NCBI GenBank assembly: GCA_050246595.1
Contig: JBFWVT010000002.1
Coordinates: 62,001-126,000, forward strand
Origin: DATARH01 sp050246595
GTDB taxonomy: Bacteria > Pseudomonadota > Alphaproteobacteria > ATCC43930 > CGMCC-115725
Reading direction: 5' to 3'
Length of the DNA: 64,000 nt
Shown: one piece after another, positions 8,174 to 16,644 of the stretch
Position numbering within the stretch: the stretch's first letter is position 1
Layout: each line of letters opens with the position of its first letter
Position numbers and translations under genes: made by a program
Notes under the pieces: generated by a model
Database searches by the model: none
Seen by the model: only the letters and a program-made list of their open reading frames with translations
Told to the model about the DNA's origin: nothing

Positions 8174-9898
8174 TCAGCCCTGCGGCCGCGGCGGCGACCA
8201 GGCTTCCGGAGCCCGGGGTTCGAGATCGGTCACGACATCGACAATAATCGGTTTGTCGGCGGCGAGCGCCTGTCGCAACGCCGGTGCGAGGTCTTGAGGT
8301 TGTTCGACCCGGATGCCGCGCACGCCAAAGCTTTTCGCCACCTCGGTGAAGTCGGTCGGACCAAAGCGGATCAGCTCCTCGCCACGTCCCGGACGGTTGC
8401 CGGAGATGCGGCGCACGCCGGTCAGGTTCTGGCCAAAACCGGAATTGTTGTTGATGACGATCGTGGCCGGGATGCGGTAGCGCCGCGCCGTCTCCAATTC
8501 GCCCAGATGGTAATAGAACCCGCCATCGCCGGTGAAACACACGACCTTGCGCGGACCGGCCGCGCATTGCGCGCCGAGCGCGGCCGGGAACGCCCAGCCG
8601 AGCGAACCGGCGGCGCGCAGATAGGTCTGCCCGGCGCCGTTGAGGTCGATCATCGTGCCGGTCCAGATCCCGGAATAGCCGGTATCGGCGACCAGCACGC
8701 CATCGCTTGGCAAAGCCCGCGTGATTTCGGCGCATAGCCGTTCGACTGCGATCGGCGCCGTGTTCTTTTCGGCCAGCGCCGCCATGCCGGCGCGCCAATC
8801 GGCGACGATCCGGGCCGCCTCCTCGGCATAGGAGCCGTCGCGGGCCGGCCGTCCTACCGCATTGATAAGCCGCGCCAATGTCGCTTTCGGGTCGCCGACG
8901 AGACCGGTCGTGTTCGGGTAGCTGCGGCCGATTTCGAGCGGGTCGGCGTCGATCTGGACGATTCTCGTATCAATCGCCGGCACGGTCCAGTTCAGCGTGA
9001 CCTGGTCGCCGGTGTCGCAGCCGACGAACAGCACCATGTCGGCGCCGTGCACGATGCGATTGGCGGGCGGCGCCGAGTAGCTGCCCGCGACCCCGGCCGA
9101 GAGCCGGTGCGTTGTCGGGATGATGCCGCGCGCCCCCAGCGTCGTCGCGACCGGCGCGGCGAGCGCTTCGGCCAGCACCAGCACCTCCGGCCCGGCTCCG
9201 GACGCGGCGGCGCCGTCGCCGGCGACGATCACGAGGCGACGCGCGCCGGTCAGCAGTGCCGCGGCCCGCTCGATGTCGCGTTCGTCGGCGACCGGCCGGT
9301 GCAGCGGAATGCGCCGCGCCTCGGTCTCGATAACCGGGGGTTCCGCCGTCTGCCCCAATTCGATCACGTCGCCCTGCAAGCCGTTGAAGTCGAGATGCGT
9401 CGGGCGCGGCGTGTCGGACAGGGCGGCGCGCCAGGCGTGGCGCAGCAGCCGCGGCAGCTCGTCGGTGGCGTAGACCGGGGTCGAGAACTTTGTCACCGGC
9501 TGGAACAGCGGCGCGTGCGCGATTTCCTGATACGAGTTGCGGTGCTGGAACGAGGGTTCCTTGTGCCCGGTCAGCGCGATGACCGGGCTGCGGCCGAGCC
9601 AGGGGTCCTGCAGACCGGAGGCCAGATTGGCGGCGCCGACCGACTGCGCCATGCACACGCCGGGCCTGCCAGCGACGCGGGCATAGCCGTCCGCCATATA
9701 GGCGGCTGCCTTCTCGGAATGCGCCAGAATGTGTTTGACGCCGAGATCGCCCAGATGCAGCAGCGTGCGGCGCAGCACCGATTCAACAAAAAAGACATGG
9801 CTCATGCCAGTGCCGGCCAGCGCCCGCGCGAGCCATTCCGCGCCGTTCATCGTTCCCTGAGGCATCGTTCCCTGAGGCATCGTTCCCTGATCGCTCAT
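8174..9898 (-). CDS. Thiamine pyrophosphate-dependent enzyme (acetolactate synthase/2-hydroxyacyl lyase-like)
   Basis: A 574-residue TPP enzyme with the usual three domains. The PYR domain carries the catalytic glutamate (Glu62 in HSEKAAAYMADGYARV). A central Rossmann-like domain follows at about 200-335. The PP domain has the Mg-TPP motif GDGGFYYHLGE, ending in INNNSGFG. Members cleave or decarboxylate 2-keto or 2-hydroxyacyl substrates; the substrate here is not evident. No acetolactate synthase small subunit is adjacent, arguing against branched-chain biosynthesis. The first ATG (9898) has an AGGGGAAAAGGA ribosome site. In-frame ATGs at TMPQG repeats and at MNGAEW make the true start uncertain by up to 17 codons. 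Confidence 0.82.
   Translation of the reverse strand: MSDQGTMPQGTMPQGTMNGAEWLARALAGTGMSHVFFVESVLRRTLLHLGDLGVKHILAHSEKAAAYMADGYARVAGRPGVCMAQSVGAANLASGLQDPWLGRSPVIALTGHKEPSFQHRNSYQEIAHAPLFQPVTKFSTPVYATDELPRLLRHAWRAALSDTPRPTHLDFNGLQGDVIELGQTAEPPVIETEARRIPLHRPVADERDIERAAALLTGARRLVIVAGDGAAASGAGPEVLVLAEALAAPVATTLGARGIIPTTHRLSAGVAGSYSAPPANRIVHGADMVLFVGCDTGDQVTLNWTVPAIDTRIVQIDADPLEIGRSYPNTTGLVGDPKATLARLINAVGRPARDGSYAEEAARIVADWRAGMAALAEKNTAPIAVERLCAEITRALPSDGVLVADTGYSGIWTGTMIDLNGAGQTYLRAAGSLGWAFPAALGAQCAAGPRKVVCFTGDGGFYYHLGELETARRYRIPATIVINNNSGFGQNLTGVRRISGNRPGRGEELIRFGPTDFTEVAKSFGVRGIRVEQPQDLAPALRQALAADKPIIVDVVTDLEPRAPEAWSPPRPQG
9851..9890. repeat. 15-bp tandem repeat at gene start
   Basis: The unit CGTTCCCTGAGGCAT occurs at 9851-9865 and 9866-9880 with a 10-nt partial third copy at 9881-9890. 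On the minus strand it encodes repeated GTMPQ at the N-terminus of the TPP enzyme and supplies an extra in-frame ATG per copy. Being a multiple of three, gain or loss of a unit keeps the frame. Confidence 0.85.
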
Positions 9899-10240
9899 TC
9901 CTTTTCCCCTTTTGGCCTCTTCCCTTTCGGCCGCGCCCATCCCGGCGCTCCTCGCCGCGAGAGTGCCACCGATGCGTCGCGTCGGCGTAGCGGAAATGCG
10001 CGAACCCGGCTCAAAGCGGACCGCATGGCCGGCGACATTCCGAAAACCGGCGGCAGAAACGCGCATACGGATCTTGCGCAAATCGCCGGCTCCGCTTACC
10101 TAGCGGGCGTCGACCCGTTTGGGTTCGGCTTCACTGCCGGCGTTCCATCCGCGAGCGCGGACCGTGTCTTCCGATCCAACCGATGTTCGATCCGCCGCAC
10201 ATTGTTGCGGCGGCCTGATGCTAACTGGAGTTCCAAGCTA
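9899..10240. other. Divergent intergenic region and cold-shock leader
   Basis: A 342-nt gap between the leftward TPP gene and the rightward cold-shock gene. No gene is supported. Near the 3' end an 8-bp hairpin (10192-10199 with 10206-10213) precedes the GGAG ribosome site of the cold-shock gene. A long structured leader would fit cold-inducible mRNAs, but regulation is not shown by the sequence. Confidence 0.4.
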
Positions 10241-10447
10241 ATGGCGACCGGTACGGTCAAATGGTTCAACGCCCAGAAGGGCTACGGGTTTATCCAGCCG
10301 ACCAGCGGAGGCCCCGACGTTTTTGTTCACATCTCGGCGGTCGAGCGGGCCGGCATGAACGGCCTCGACGAGGGGCAGAAGCTGAGTTACGAGTTGGAGC
10401 AGGGACAGCGCGGCCGGGTATCGGCCGTCAATCTGCGCCCGGCCTAA
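10241..10447 (+). CDS. cspA: CspA-family cold-shock protein
   Basis: A 68-residue single cold-shock domain that binds single-stranded RNA or DNA and melts mRNA structure. RNP1 is KGYGFIQP (K13-P20) and RNP2 is VFVHISAV; the opening GTVKWFNAQKGYGF is diagnostic. Full length for the family. GGAG lies about 10 nt before the ATG. It leads a block with IF-1 and an RhlE-type RNA helicase, all proteins that act on mRNA structure or translation initiation and are often cold-responsive. Confidence 0.93.
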   Translation: MATGTVKWFNAQKGYGFIQPTSGGPDVFVHISAVERAGMNGLDEGQKLSYELEQGQRGRVSAVNLRPA

Positions 10448-10463
10448 CCGTCGGTCACCCGGA

Positions 10464-10494
10464 GGGGGCGTCCCGGCAGGAGCGGGAAGCCCCC
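10464..10494 (+). terminator. Hairpin between cspA and infA
   Basis: GGGGGCGTCCCG pairs with CGGGAAGCCCCC around a short loop and is followed by TTGCTCCTT. It probably terminates or attenuates cspA transcripts before infA; the T-tract is poor. Confidence 0.5.
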
Positions 10495-10523
10495 TTGCTC
10501 CTTGGTCCTGATGGGGATGCTCA

Positions 10524-10793
10524 TTGGCTAAAGAAGACCTGATCGAATTCGAAGGCACCGTGATGGAGCTGCTGCCCGATGCACGATTTCGGGTCAGGCT
10601 CGATAACGGGCACGAGACCCTTGCGTATTCATCCGGCAAGATGAAGAAAAACCGAATTCGAATTCTCGCCGGGGATCGGGTTACGGTCGAAATGACCCCT
10701 TACGATCTGACAAAGGGCCGGATCAACTTCCGTCACAAGGATACGACCGCGCCGCCGCCGATGGCGCCGCGACCGCAATTCCGCCGTCGCTGA
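10524..10793 (+). CDS. infA: Translation initiation factor IF-1
   Basis: An 89-residue S1-fold (OB) protein that binds the 30S A site during initiation. The core MAKEDLIEFEGTVMELLPDA, RVRLDNGHE and GDRVTVEMTPYDLTKGRI is unmistakable. The usual length is about 72 residues; here a basic, proline-rich tail of about 17 residues (TTAPPPMAPRPQFRRR) is added. The start is TTG, as only this start gives the canonical N-terminus. Many alphaproteobacteria have a second infA next to cold-shock genes; whether another copy exists lies outside the window. Confidence 0.93.
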   Translation: MAKEDLIEFEGTVMELLPDARFRVRLDNGHETLAYSSGKMKKNRIRILAGDRVTVEMTPYDLTKGRINFRHKDTTAPPPMAPRPQFRRR

Positions 10794-10868
10794 GAACCTT
10801 ACTGTCGTTATCGCGTCGGTTTGTTGCGCCTCGATTACGATTTTCATGTTGTCGAAACAAGAAAATCG

Positions 10869-10897
10869 TTGACTCCCTGTCGATCATCCCCAATTAG
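10869..10897 (+). promoter_or_regulatory. Possible promoter ahead of RNA helicase gene
   Basis: TTGACT (10869-10874) is followed after 17 nt by AATTAG (10892-10897), a weak -10. The position, about 50 nt before the helicase ATG, is suitable. The -35 is good and the -10 poor. Confidence 0.3.
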
Positions 10898-10944
10898 AAG
10901 ACGGGCAATTGGCCCGCCTACACAGGCAAGGCAAAAAATTCTCA

Positions 10945-12384
10945 ATGGAATTTACCGAAATTGGACTGTCGCCTGAGCTTCTTCAGGCGGTTCTCGACGC
11001 CGGCTATACCATCCCCACCCCGATCCAGCAAAAGGCCATCCCCGTTGTCGCCACCGGGCGCGACGTTCTCGGCTGCGCACAAACCGGCACCGGCAAGACC
11101 GCGAGTTTCGCGCTGCCGATGATCGACAAACTCGCCGCCGGACGGGCGCGGGTGCGGATGCCGCGCTCGCTGATCCTCGAACCGACCCGCGAGCTGGCGA
11201 CCCAGGTGGAAGCCTCGTTCGAAGTCTATGGCAAGCATCACCGGCTGACGACCGCGCTCCTAATCGGCGGCGAACGCTTTACCGATCAGGAACGCAAGCT
11301 CGACCGCGGCGTCGACGTGCTGATCGCGACGCCGGGGCGGCTGCTCGATCTGTTCGAGCGCGGCAAAATCCTGCTGTCGGATGTGCGCATTCTCGTCATC
11401 GACGAGGCCGACCGCATGCTCGATATGGGCTTTATCCCCGATGTCGAGCGGATCGTCGGCCTGCTGCCTAAAAACCGGCAGACGCTGTTCTTCTCGGCGA
11501 CGATGCCGGCGGAAATCCGCCGTCTCGCCGACGCGTTTCTGAACGATCCGGTCGAGATCGCGGTGGCGCCGCCGGCCTCGCCGGCCGCGACCGTCGAACA
11601 GGCGCTCGTCGTCATCGAGCCGCGCGACAAGCGCGAGGCGCTGCGCCGGCTGATCGCGAGCGAGGAGGTCAACAACGCGCTGATCTTCTGCAACCGCAAA
11701 CGCGATGTCGATATTCTCCACCGCTCGCTGGTCCGGCACGGATTCGAGGCAGCCGCGCTGCACGGTGACATGCCGCAGCCGAAGCGCACCGAAACGCTGG
11801 AGCGCTTCAAGAACGGCGAGATCCGGCTGCTGGTCGCGAGCGATGTCGCGGCGCGCGGGCTCGACATTCAGGGTCTGTCGCACGTGTTCAATTTCGACGT
11901 ACCGTACCACGCCGAGGACTACGTCCACCGCATCGGCCGCACCGGTCGCGCGGGACGGCTGGGCCGCGCCTTTACACTGGCGGCGCCGGAGGACGGCAAA
12001 TCGGTCGCGGCGATCGAAAAACTGATCGGCAAACCGATCCAGGTCGCGACCGTCCCCGACATGACGCCCGCCGAACTCGATGCCGCCGAGGCCCGTCCCC
12101 GCCGGCGCCGCGGGACGGAGCGATCCGAGCCTCGGAGCACGGCACGCGAGGGGTCCAGCGGACGCCGCCCGCGCCGGGACCGCGCCGTTGCAGCGGAGCC
12201 GCGCGCCCGTGAGCCGGTTCTGGCCGAGCGGCATAACGTCACGACTTTTCCGCGCCCGGTCAATCGGCCGGCTCCCGCCCGGAGCCGCGATCCGGTGCCG
12301 CTCGACGAACCGCGCGTCGTCGGTTTTGGCGACCATCTGCCGGCCTTTCTCGCCCGTCCGTTGAAGATCGCGGCGCGCGCCTGA
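10945..12384 (+). CDS. rhlE: DEAD-box ATP-dependent RNA helicase (RhlE-type)
   Basis: A 479-residue helicase. It carries the Q motif (Phe3 with PTPIQ at 25-29), motif I AQTGTGKT (45-52), motif Ia PTRELA, motif II DEAD (153-156), motif III SAT (184-186) and motif VI HRIGRTGRAG (328-337). After about residue 375 comes a low-complexity Arg/Pro-rich tail typical of RhlE proteins, which binds RNA without specificity. It likely remodels rRNA or mRNA, fitting its place after cspA and infA. A TTG 12 codons upstream is possible, but the ATG at 10945 begins the conserved MEFTEIGL. Confidence 0.92.
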   Translation: MEFTEIGLSPELLQAVLDAGYTIPTPIQQKAIPVVATGRDVLGCAQTGTGKTASFALPMIDKLAAGRARVRMPRSLILEPTRELATQVEASFEVYGKHHRLTTALLIGGERFTDQERKLDRGVDVLIATPGRLLDLFERGKILLSDVRILVIDEADRMLDMGFIPDVERIVGLLPKNRQTLFFSATMPAEIRRLADAFLNDPVEIAVAPPASPAATVEQALVVIEPRDKREALRRLIASEEVNNALIFCNRKRDVDILHRSLVRHGFEAAALHGDMPQPKRTETLERFKNGEIRLLVASDVAARGLDIQGLSHVFNFDVPYHAEDYVHRIGRTGRAGRLGRAFTLAAPEDGKSVAAIEKLIGKPIQVATVPDMTPAELDAAEARPRRRRGTERSEPRSTAREGSSGRRPRRDRAVAAEPRAREPVLAERHNVTTFPRPVNRPAPARSRDPVPLDEPRVVGFGDHLPAFLARPLKIAARA

Positions 12385-12443
12385 TCTGTCCTGCCGGGAG
12401 CCGGTCGTGCTATGAGCGGTTCCCGTGCGATCGGGAGAGCGCG

Positions 12444-12701
12444 ATGAAGACCATCTTTGTCATGGTCAAATGCGAGCTGGGCAAAGCCTATGAGGTTGCC
12501 GACGCGGCGGTTGGCGAAGTCGAGCAGGTTTCGGAGGTCTATTCGACCTCGGGCCAGTTTGATCTGCTGATGAAATGCTATCTGTCGGATTCGACCGATA
12601 TCGGCCATTTTGTCACCGAGCGGCTGCAAACTCTGCCCGGCGTCAAGGACACATTCACAATCATCGCATTCAAGGCCTTCTCGCCTGACACGGCGGTGTG
12701 A
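12444..12701 (+). CDS. Stand-alone Lrp/AsnC ligand-binding (RAM) domain protein
   Basis: An 85-residue protein made only of the alpha-beta RAM domain found at the C-terminus of Lrp/AsnC regulators: FVMVKCELGKAYEVADAAV followed by the GQFDLLMKCYL strand and LPGVKDTFTIIAF. It lacks a helix-turn-helix, so it cannot bind DNA alone. Stand-alone versions form ring oligomers and may sense amino acids or modulate partners. It is about 60 nt after the helicase gene. Ligand unknown. Confidence 0.85.
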   Translation: MKTIFVMVKCELGKAYEVADAAVGEVEQVSEVYSTSGQFDLLMKCYLSDSTDIGHFVTERLQTLPGVKDTFTIIAFKAFSPDTAV

Positions 12702-12843
12702 ACCCGATTTCAGACGGGATCGGCGGAGCAGGGCAGGGGTTTTAATCCCCGTGCCTTCCCTCGCATCGGGAATGGGCGCATCGGGAACGGGTCAGGCGAT
12801 CGGGCGCGGCTGTCCCTGAATCGGTCAACCGGAAGGCGCGGAG

Positions 12844-13131
12844 TCAGCCGCTTGCTACCCTCTGCGACCGCTCCGCTTCTTCGATTTCCGCCGCCGCGAT
12901 CGCGCGGGCGAGCGCGTCGTTGAGGTTTTTCGCGGCCTCAAGCGTCAGCTCGACGGCGACCCGCGCGCCCGGTCCGAGCGCGCGGTTGACAAAGTCGATC
13001 GTGATGGCCTCTTCGAGCAGCGCGTGATGCGGGTGGTCGTATGACACGACCGAATGCGTCAGCGCAAACCACCCCTCGCCGCCCTTGCCGGCTCCCTCGG
13101 CGTCGACAACCTCGACAATCGAGGTGCACAT
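12844..13131 (-). CDS. Conserved small protein, DUF6295-like
   Basis: A 95-residue protein starting MCTSIVEVV and containing GGEGWFALTHSVVSYDHP and IDFVNRALGPGARVAVELT. I recognise the pattern as the DUF6295 family, which has no established function. It starts 6 nt after the stop of the dienelactone hydrolase gene, so the two are co-transcribed and may act on the same compound class, which is inference only. No signal peptide or membrane segment. Confidence 0.7.
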   Translation of the reverse strand: MCTSIVEVVDAEGAGKGGEGWFALTHSVVSYDHPHHALLEEAITIDFVNRALGPGARVAVELTLEAAKNLNDALARAIAAAEIEEAERSQRVASG

Positions 13132-13137
13132 CGCCGT

Positions 13138-13884
13138 TCAGGCCGCCAAATGCTTCCCGAAGAATGCCCATACTTTCTGCCAGCCGTCGAGCGCTTGCTC
13201 GATGCGGTAGGCCGGGCGGTCGTAATAAAAGAAGCCGTGCCCGGCGCCGTCATAGCGGTGGAACTCATACTGCTTGCCGTGTTTCTTCAGCTCGGCTTCG
13301 TGCTGATCGACCTGCTCCGGGATTGGGGCGCGATCCTCGTTGCCGAACAGGCCGAGCAACGGGCAGGACAGATCCTTTGTGAACTCGATCGGCGCCACCG
13401 GCTGTTTCGGATTCAACTCCTCTTTGCTCATCACGACACGGCCGCCCCACAGATCGGCCGCGGCATCGATGCTCCTGGTCTTGCAGGCGAACAGAAAGGT
13501 TTGCCGCCCGCCGGAGCAGGTGCCGATCACGCCGACCTTGCCGTTGAGCCAGGGCTGAGTGCGCAGCCATTGCACCGCGCCTTCGGTATCGCCGACGACC
13601 TGCGCGTCGGGCACGCCGCCCTCGGCACGTACCTTGGCCGCAACGTCGTCCGGCTTGCCGTCGCCGGCACGGTGATAAAGATTGTGACTTATTGCCGCAT
13701 AGCCGTGATGCGCGAACCGACGCGTCGCCTCACGATACCACTCGTCCCATCCCGGCGCGTGATGGAGCAGCACCATGCCGGGAAAGGGGCCCGGCCCCAG
13801 CGGCCGCGCGACATAGGCTGAAATCGGTTCGTTGTTGTCGCCGCGGATCGAGATCGTCTCCGCGATCATCCCCTCATAGGCCAT
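13138..13884 (-). CDS. Dienelactone hydrolase family protein
   Basis: A 248-residue alpha/beta hydrolase. The nucleophile is Cys123 in GTCSGG, with Asp184 (GNEDRAPIP) and His216 (GAGHGF) completing the Cys-Asp-His triad of dienelactone hydrolases, which open lactone or ester rings in aromatic breakdown. Length is normal. The ATG at 13884 is preferred over one 8 codons upstream because a GAGAGGGGTGGG ribosome site precedes it. It is the first gene of a two-gene operon with the DUF6295-like gene. The substrate is unknown, since many family members are general carboxylesterases. Confidence 0.87.
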   Translation of the reverse strand: MAYEGMIAETISIRGDNNEPISAYVARPLGPGPFPGMVLLHHAPGWDEWYREATRRFAHHGYAAISHNLYHRAGDGKPDDVAAKVRAEGGVPDAQVVGDTEGAVQWLRTQPWLNGKVGVIGTCSGGRQTFLFACKTRSIDAAADLWGGRVVMSKEELNPKQPVAPIEFTKDLSCPLLGLFGNEDRAPIPEQVDQHEAELKKHGKQYEFHRYDGAGHGFFYYDRPAYRIEQALDGWQKVWAFFGKHLAA

Positions 13885-14295
13885 TATCCCACCCCTCTCG
13901 AAAGGCATGTCGATGCCAAGCCGGGCGCATCATCCAGCCTTTGCACGGCCGACGCAACCACTGTCGCCGGTGTGGCAATGTTGCGGTATCGGGTCCGATT
14001 CGGGTGTGCCTTTTCTGCCGAAGCGACGCCGCGTCGGGGACGCTTCCCGCTCCGGTTGATAGGAGGGGCATTATCGATCAGCTCGACGAATGGAAATCCG
14101 TCCAGCCGGACGATGCGCAAGAATTGACATAGTGCGGCGTTCCTATCAATAGTTGAGCGGCTGCTCGCGGCTATAATGTTTTCAGCGCACCAATCCCGAT
14201 TTTGTGTTACAGAGGACGACAAGAACGCAGAAGCGCGCCCCGCACCGGGCGCCCGATCGAGCACCCGGTATCCCGAACTTGGACGAGTGACGGAA
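13885..14295. other. Divergent intergenic region
   Basis: A 411-nt gap between the hydrolase and the XRE regulator. No protein gene is supported; the open frames here lack codon-usage bias and family resemblance. The right half becomes AT-richer and holds the promoter-like motifs listed separately. Confidence 0.4.
14124..14177 (+). promoter_or_regulatory. Promoter-like motifs before XRE regulator
   Basis: A perfect TTGACA lies at 14124-14129 with TCAATA 16 nt further on, and a separate perfect TATAAT lies at 14172-14177. They are too far apart to be one promoter, so there may be two tandem starts. The leader to the regulator ATG would be about 110 nt. Confidence 0.4.
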
Positions 14296-14742
14296 ATGAA
14301 CGAACAGGACCGATCCACCACGGCGCGTCTGCAGGATAGCGGCAAAGAGGATGAGGAGCGTTTCCCGGCGGCGTCGCGGCGCTCGACCGGGCGCACGCAG
14401 GATATCGACCGTCATGTCGGCGGACGGGTGCGCGAGCGGCGGATCATGCTCGGTCTGACCCAACAGCAACTGGCCGATCTGATCGGGGTAACGTACCAGC
14501 AGGCGCACAAATACGAACGCGGCATCAACCGCATCTCGGCCGGTCGGCTCTATGAGATTGCGCAGGTTCTGAGCGTGCCGATCGGGTATTTCTTTGATGG
14601 GCTGGAAGGACAGGATACGCGGGCGATCAGTCCGCGCGAGCGCATGTGCCTCGAACTGGCGCGCAATTTCGCCCAGATCCCGAACGAGCGCCACCAGGAG
14701 GCGCTGAGCCAGCTCGCACGCGCCTTGGCGACAGAGGGATAG
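14296..14742 (+). CDS. XRE-family helix-turn-helix transcriptional regulator
   Basis: A 148-residue DNA-binding protein. After a polar tail of about 30 residues comes an HTH domain (VGGRVRERRIMLGLTQQQLA, then GVTYQQAHKYERGINRISAG) and an all-helical C-terminal part that may dimerise. This SinR/Cro-like form with the YQQxHKYE recognition helix is widespread in alphaproteobacteria. An upstream extension to 14176 is possible, but MNEQDRS at 14296 has GGAA close by. It is a single-gene unit ended by a clear terminator; targets are unknown. Confidence 0.88.
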   Translation: MNEQDRSTTARLQDSGKEDEERFPAASRRSTGRTQDIDRHVGGRVRERRIMLGLTQQQLADLIGVTYQQAHKYERGINRISAGRLYEIAQVLSVPIGYFFDGLEGQDTRAISPRERMCLELARNFAQIPNERHQEALSQLARALATEG

Positions 14743-14770
14743 AAATACGGCAGGCGGTCCGGTCCGAAAG

Positions 14771-14794
14771 AAAGCGCGGCTCGGCCGCGCTTTT
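14771..14794 (+). terminator. Rho-independent terminator of XRE regulator gene
   Basis: AAAGCGCGGC and GCCGCGCTTT form a 10-bp stem with a TCG loop, followed by T. It lies 29 nt after the regulator stop and is close to a textbook intrinsic terminator. Confidence 0.75.
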
Positions 14795-14823
14795 CGATAA
14801 AGCGGTCCGCCTCACCCGACTGC

Positions 14824-14850
14824 TCCCTTGCGGGCGGGGCCCGCAAGGGA
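14824..14850. repeat. Perfect 12-bp inverted repeat
   Basis: TCCCTTGCGGGC and its complement flank GGG between two convergent genes. It may end the leftward TPP-enzyme transcript or be a small dispersed palindrome. Confidence 0.5.
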
Positions 14851-14879
14851 GAGGCTTGGACAGGTGTAGCCGCGTCACA

Positions 14880-16526
14880 TCAGGTCGAATAATCCGAGAA
14901 CTGCACCGTCCCGGCGCGGGCGCGGTAGTCGGTCTTGACGTTGACCAGCGCGACCCGGCCCTCATCGACCTGCTTTTGTGCACGCTCCAGGGCCGGGCGG
15001 ATCTCCTCGGGCTGCTCGACATACTCGCTGTAGCAGCCGAGACCCTCGGCCATCTTGTCGTAGCGCGTATAACCGAGGTCGCGGCCCGGCTTGTTGCGCT
15101 GCGGGTCAGCGGTCCAGCCGCCGTTCAGGCTGATCACGACCAGCAGCGGCAGCTTGTGCCGCACCGCGGTGTCAAGCTCCATCGCGTTCATACCAAACGA
15201 GCCGTCGCCGTGGACGCAGATGACCTGCTTGTCGGGTTTCCCCGCTTTGGCCCCGACCGCGAACGGCAGACCGACCCCCATCGTGCCGAACGGTCCCGAA
15301 TTGAGGCGATGGCCCGGTTCGAAGGTCGGCATCGACTGGCGGCCGTAATTGAGGATTTCCTGCCCGTCAACGCACAGGATCGCATCGCGGCGGGCAAAAT
15401 TCTTGATCTCCTCGCACAGCCGCAGCGGGTGGATGTCGCCGTCGGTCGGGTAGTTGCCGCCCGGCCCGGTGCGCTTCGCCGTCTCGCCGTCGGCCAGCTT
15501 CTGCCGCCACCCAGCGAATTTGTCGGCAGTATTGGGTCCGAGCGCGTCGATCAACTGTTCCAACACCGACTTGCAGTCGCCGAGCATCGGGATATCGACG
15601 TTGCGCGCCGAGCGGCCGAGTTCCTCGGCGTCGATCTCGATGCGCGCGATCTTGGCGTTGGCGCCAAAGCGCGGCGGCGCGGCGTGGCCGATCACATAGT
15701 TCATCCGCGTGCCGAGAACGATGATCAGGTCGGCGTCGCGGAACGCGGTCGAGCGCATCGTCAGATAGGAATACGGGTGATCGTCCGGCACGACACCGCG
15801 GCCTTGCGGGGTGGTGTAGAACGGGATGCCCGACTTCTCGACGAATTGCCGCATCTCGTTCCAGGCCTGCGACCAGATCACGCCGCCGCCCGAGCAGATG
15901 ATCGGCTGCCGGGCGCTGTTGATCGCATCGACCAGCGCGTTGATCGCCTTGGGTTCGGCATAGGGGCGCGGCCGGATGATCGGACGGCCGGCATAGCTCC
16001 AGTCGATCTGGTCCTCGTCGAGCTTCTGGTAAAGCAGGTCGCCGGGGCAGTCGATATAGACCGGTCCCGGTTTGCCGAGCAGCGCGGTCTGAAACGCGAA
16101 ATTGACCTGTTGCGGGATGCGCTTGATGTTGATGAGACGGTCCGCGTATTTGACGCAGCCCTTCATGATCGCGACCTGATCGATCTCCTGAAAGACCTGC
16201 CGGCCGAACTGACCGAGCGGGCTGGAGCCGCCAAACCCGACAACCGGGCAGCAATCGATCAGCGCGTTGGCGAGACCGGTCGAGAGATTGATCGCCGCCG
16301 GCCCGGAGGCCGCCATGCACACGCCGGGCTTTTGCGTCACGCGGCTGTAGGCCTGCGCCGCGAACGCCGCCGCCTGCTCGTGGCGGACATCGATCATGCG
16401 GATGCCCTCATCGATGCATTTCGACTCGGCGAGCAGCATCGGGCCGCCCATGATAAAGAACAGATCGTCAACGCCCTCGGCCTTCAGGCACTTCGCCAGA
16501 ATTTCCGAGCCGGTCAGTTCCGCCAT
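14880..16526 (-). CDS. Thiamine pyrophosphate-dependent enzyme, oxalyl-CoA decarboxylase/2-hydroxyacyl-CoA lyase-like
   Basis: A 548-residue TPP enzyme. The catalytic glutamate is Glu50 (VRHEQAAAFAAQAYSR), followed by KPGVCMAASGPAAIN. The PP domain has VHGDGSFGMNAMELDTAV ending in SLNGGW. The overall pattern, including QEIDQV and VYIDCPGDL, resembles oxalyl-CoA decarboxylase and 2-hydroxyacyl-CoA lyase more than acetolactate synthase. A formyl-CoA transferase-like gene lies 2 kb away on the same strand, which would fit such chemistry, but genes between them are unrelated. The ATG at 16526 is chosen for its GGAGAGGAG ribosome site. The family is clear, the substrate is not. Confidence 0.82.
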   Translation of the reverse strand: MAELTGSEILAKCLKAEGVDDLFFIMGGPMLLAESKCIDEGIRMIDVRHEQAAAFAAQAYSRVTQKPGVCMAASGPAAINLSTGLANALIDCCPVVGFGGSSPLGQFGRQVFQEIDQVAIMKGCVKYADRLINIKRIPQQVNFAFQTALLGKPGPVYIDCPGDLLYQKLDEDQIDWSYAGRPIIRPRPYAEPKAINALVDAINSARQPIICSGGGVIWSQAWNEMRQFVEKSGIPFYTTPQGRGVVPDDHPYSYLTMRSTAFRDADLIIVLGTRMNYVIGHAAPPRFGANAKIARIEIDAEELGRSARNVDIPMLGDCKSVLEQLIDALGPNTADKFAGWRQKLADGETAKRTGPGGNYPTDGDIHPLRLCEEIKNFARRDAILCVDGQEILNYGRQSMPTFEPGHRLNSGPFGTMGVGLPFAVGAKAGKPDKQVICVHGDGSFGMNAMELDTAVRHKLPLLVVISLNGGWTADPQRNKPGRDLGYTRYDKMAEGLGCYSEYVEQPEEIRPALERAQKQVDEGRVALVNVKTDYRARAGTVQFSDYST

Positions 16527-16644
16527 TGAGGTCTCCTCTCCATTGCAGGCGTTCGATGGCCGATCATATCGGCGCTGCGGCGCGAAAACCACCGTGGCGG
16601 GTCCGGAAGATCGCCGTGACCGCTCGCGGGCTGAGGGCGCCGGG

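Noticed and set aside
14646..16529. Plus-strand frame of over 600 codons opposite the second TPP enzyme
   Set aside because: A mirror of the TPP enzyme's codon bias; the true coding strand shows conserved catalytic motifs.
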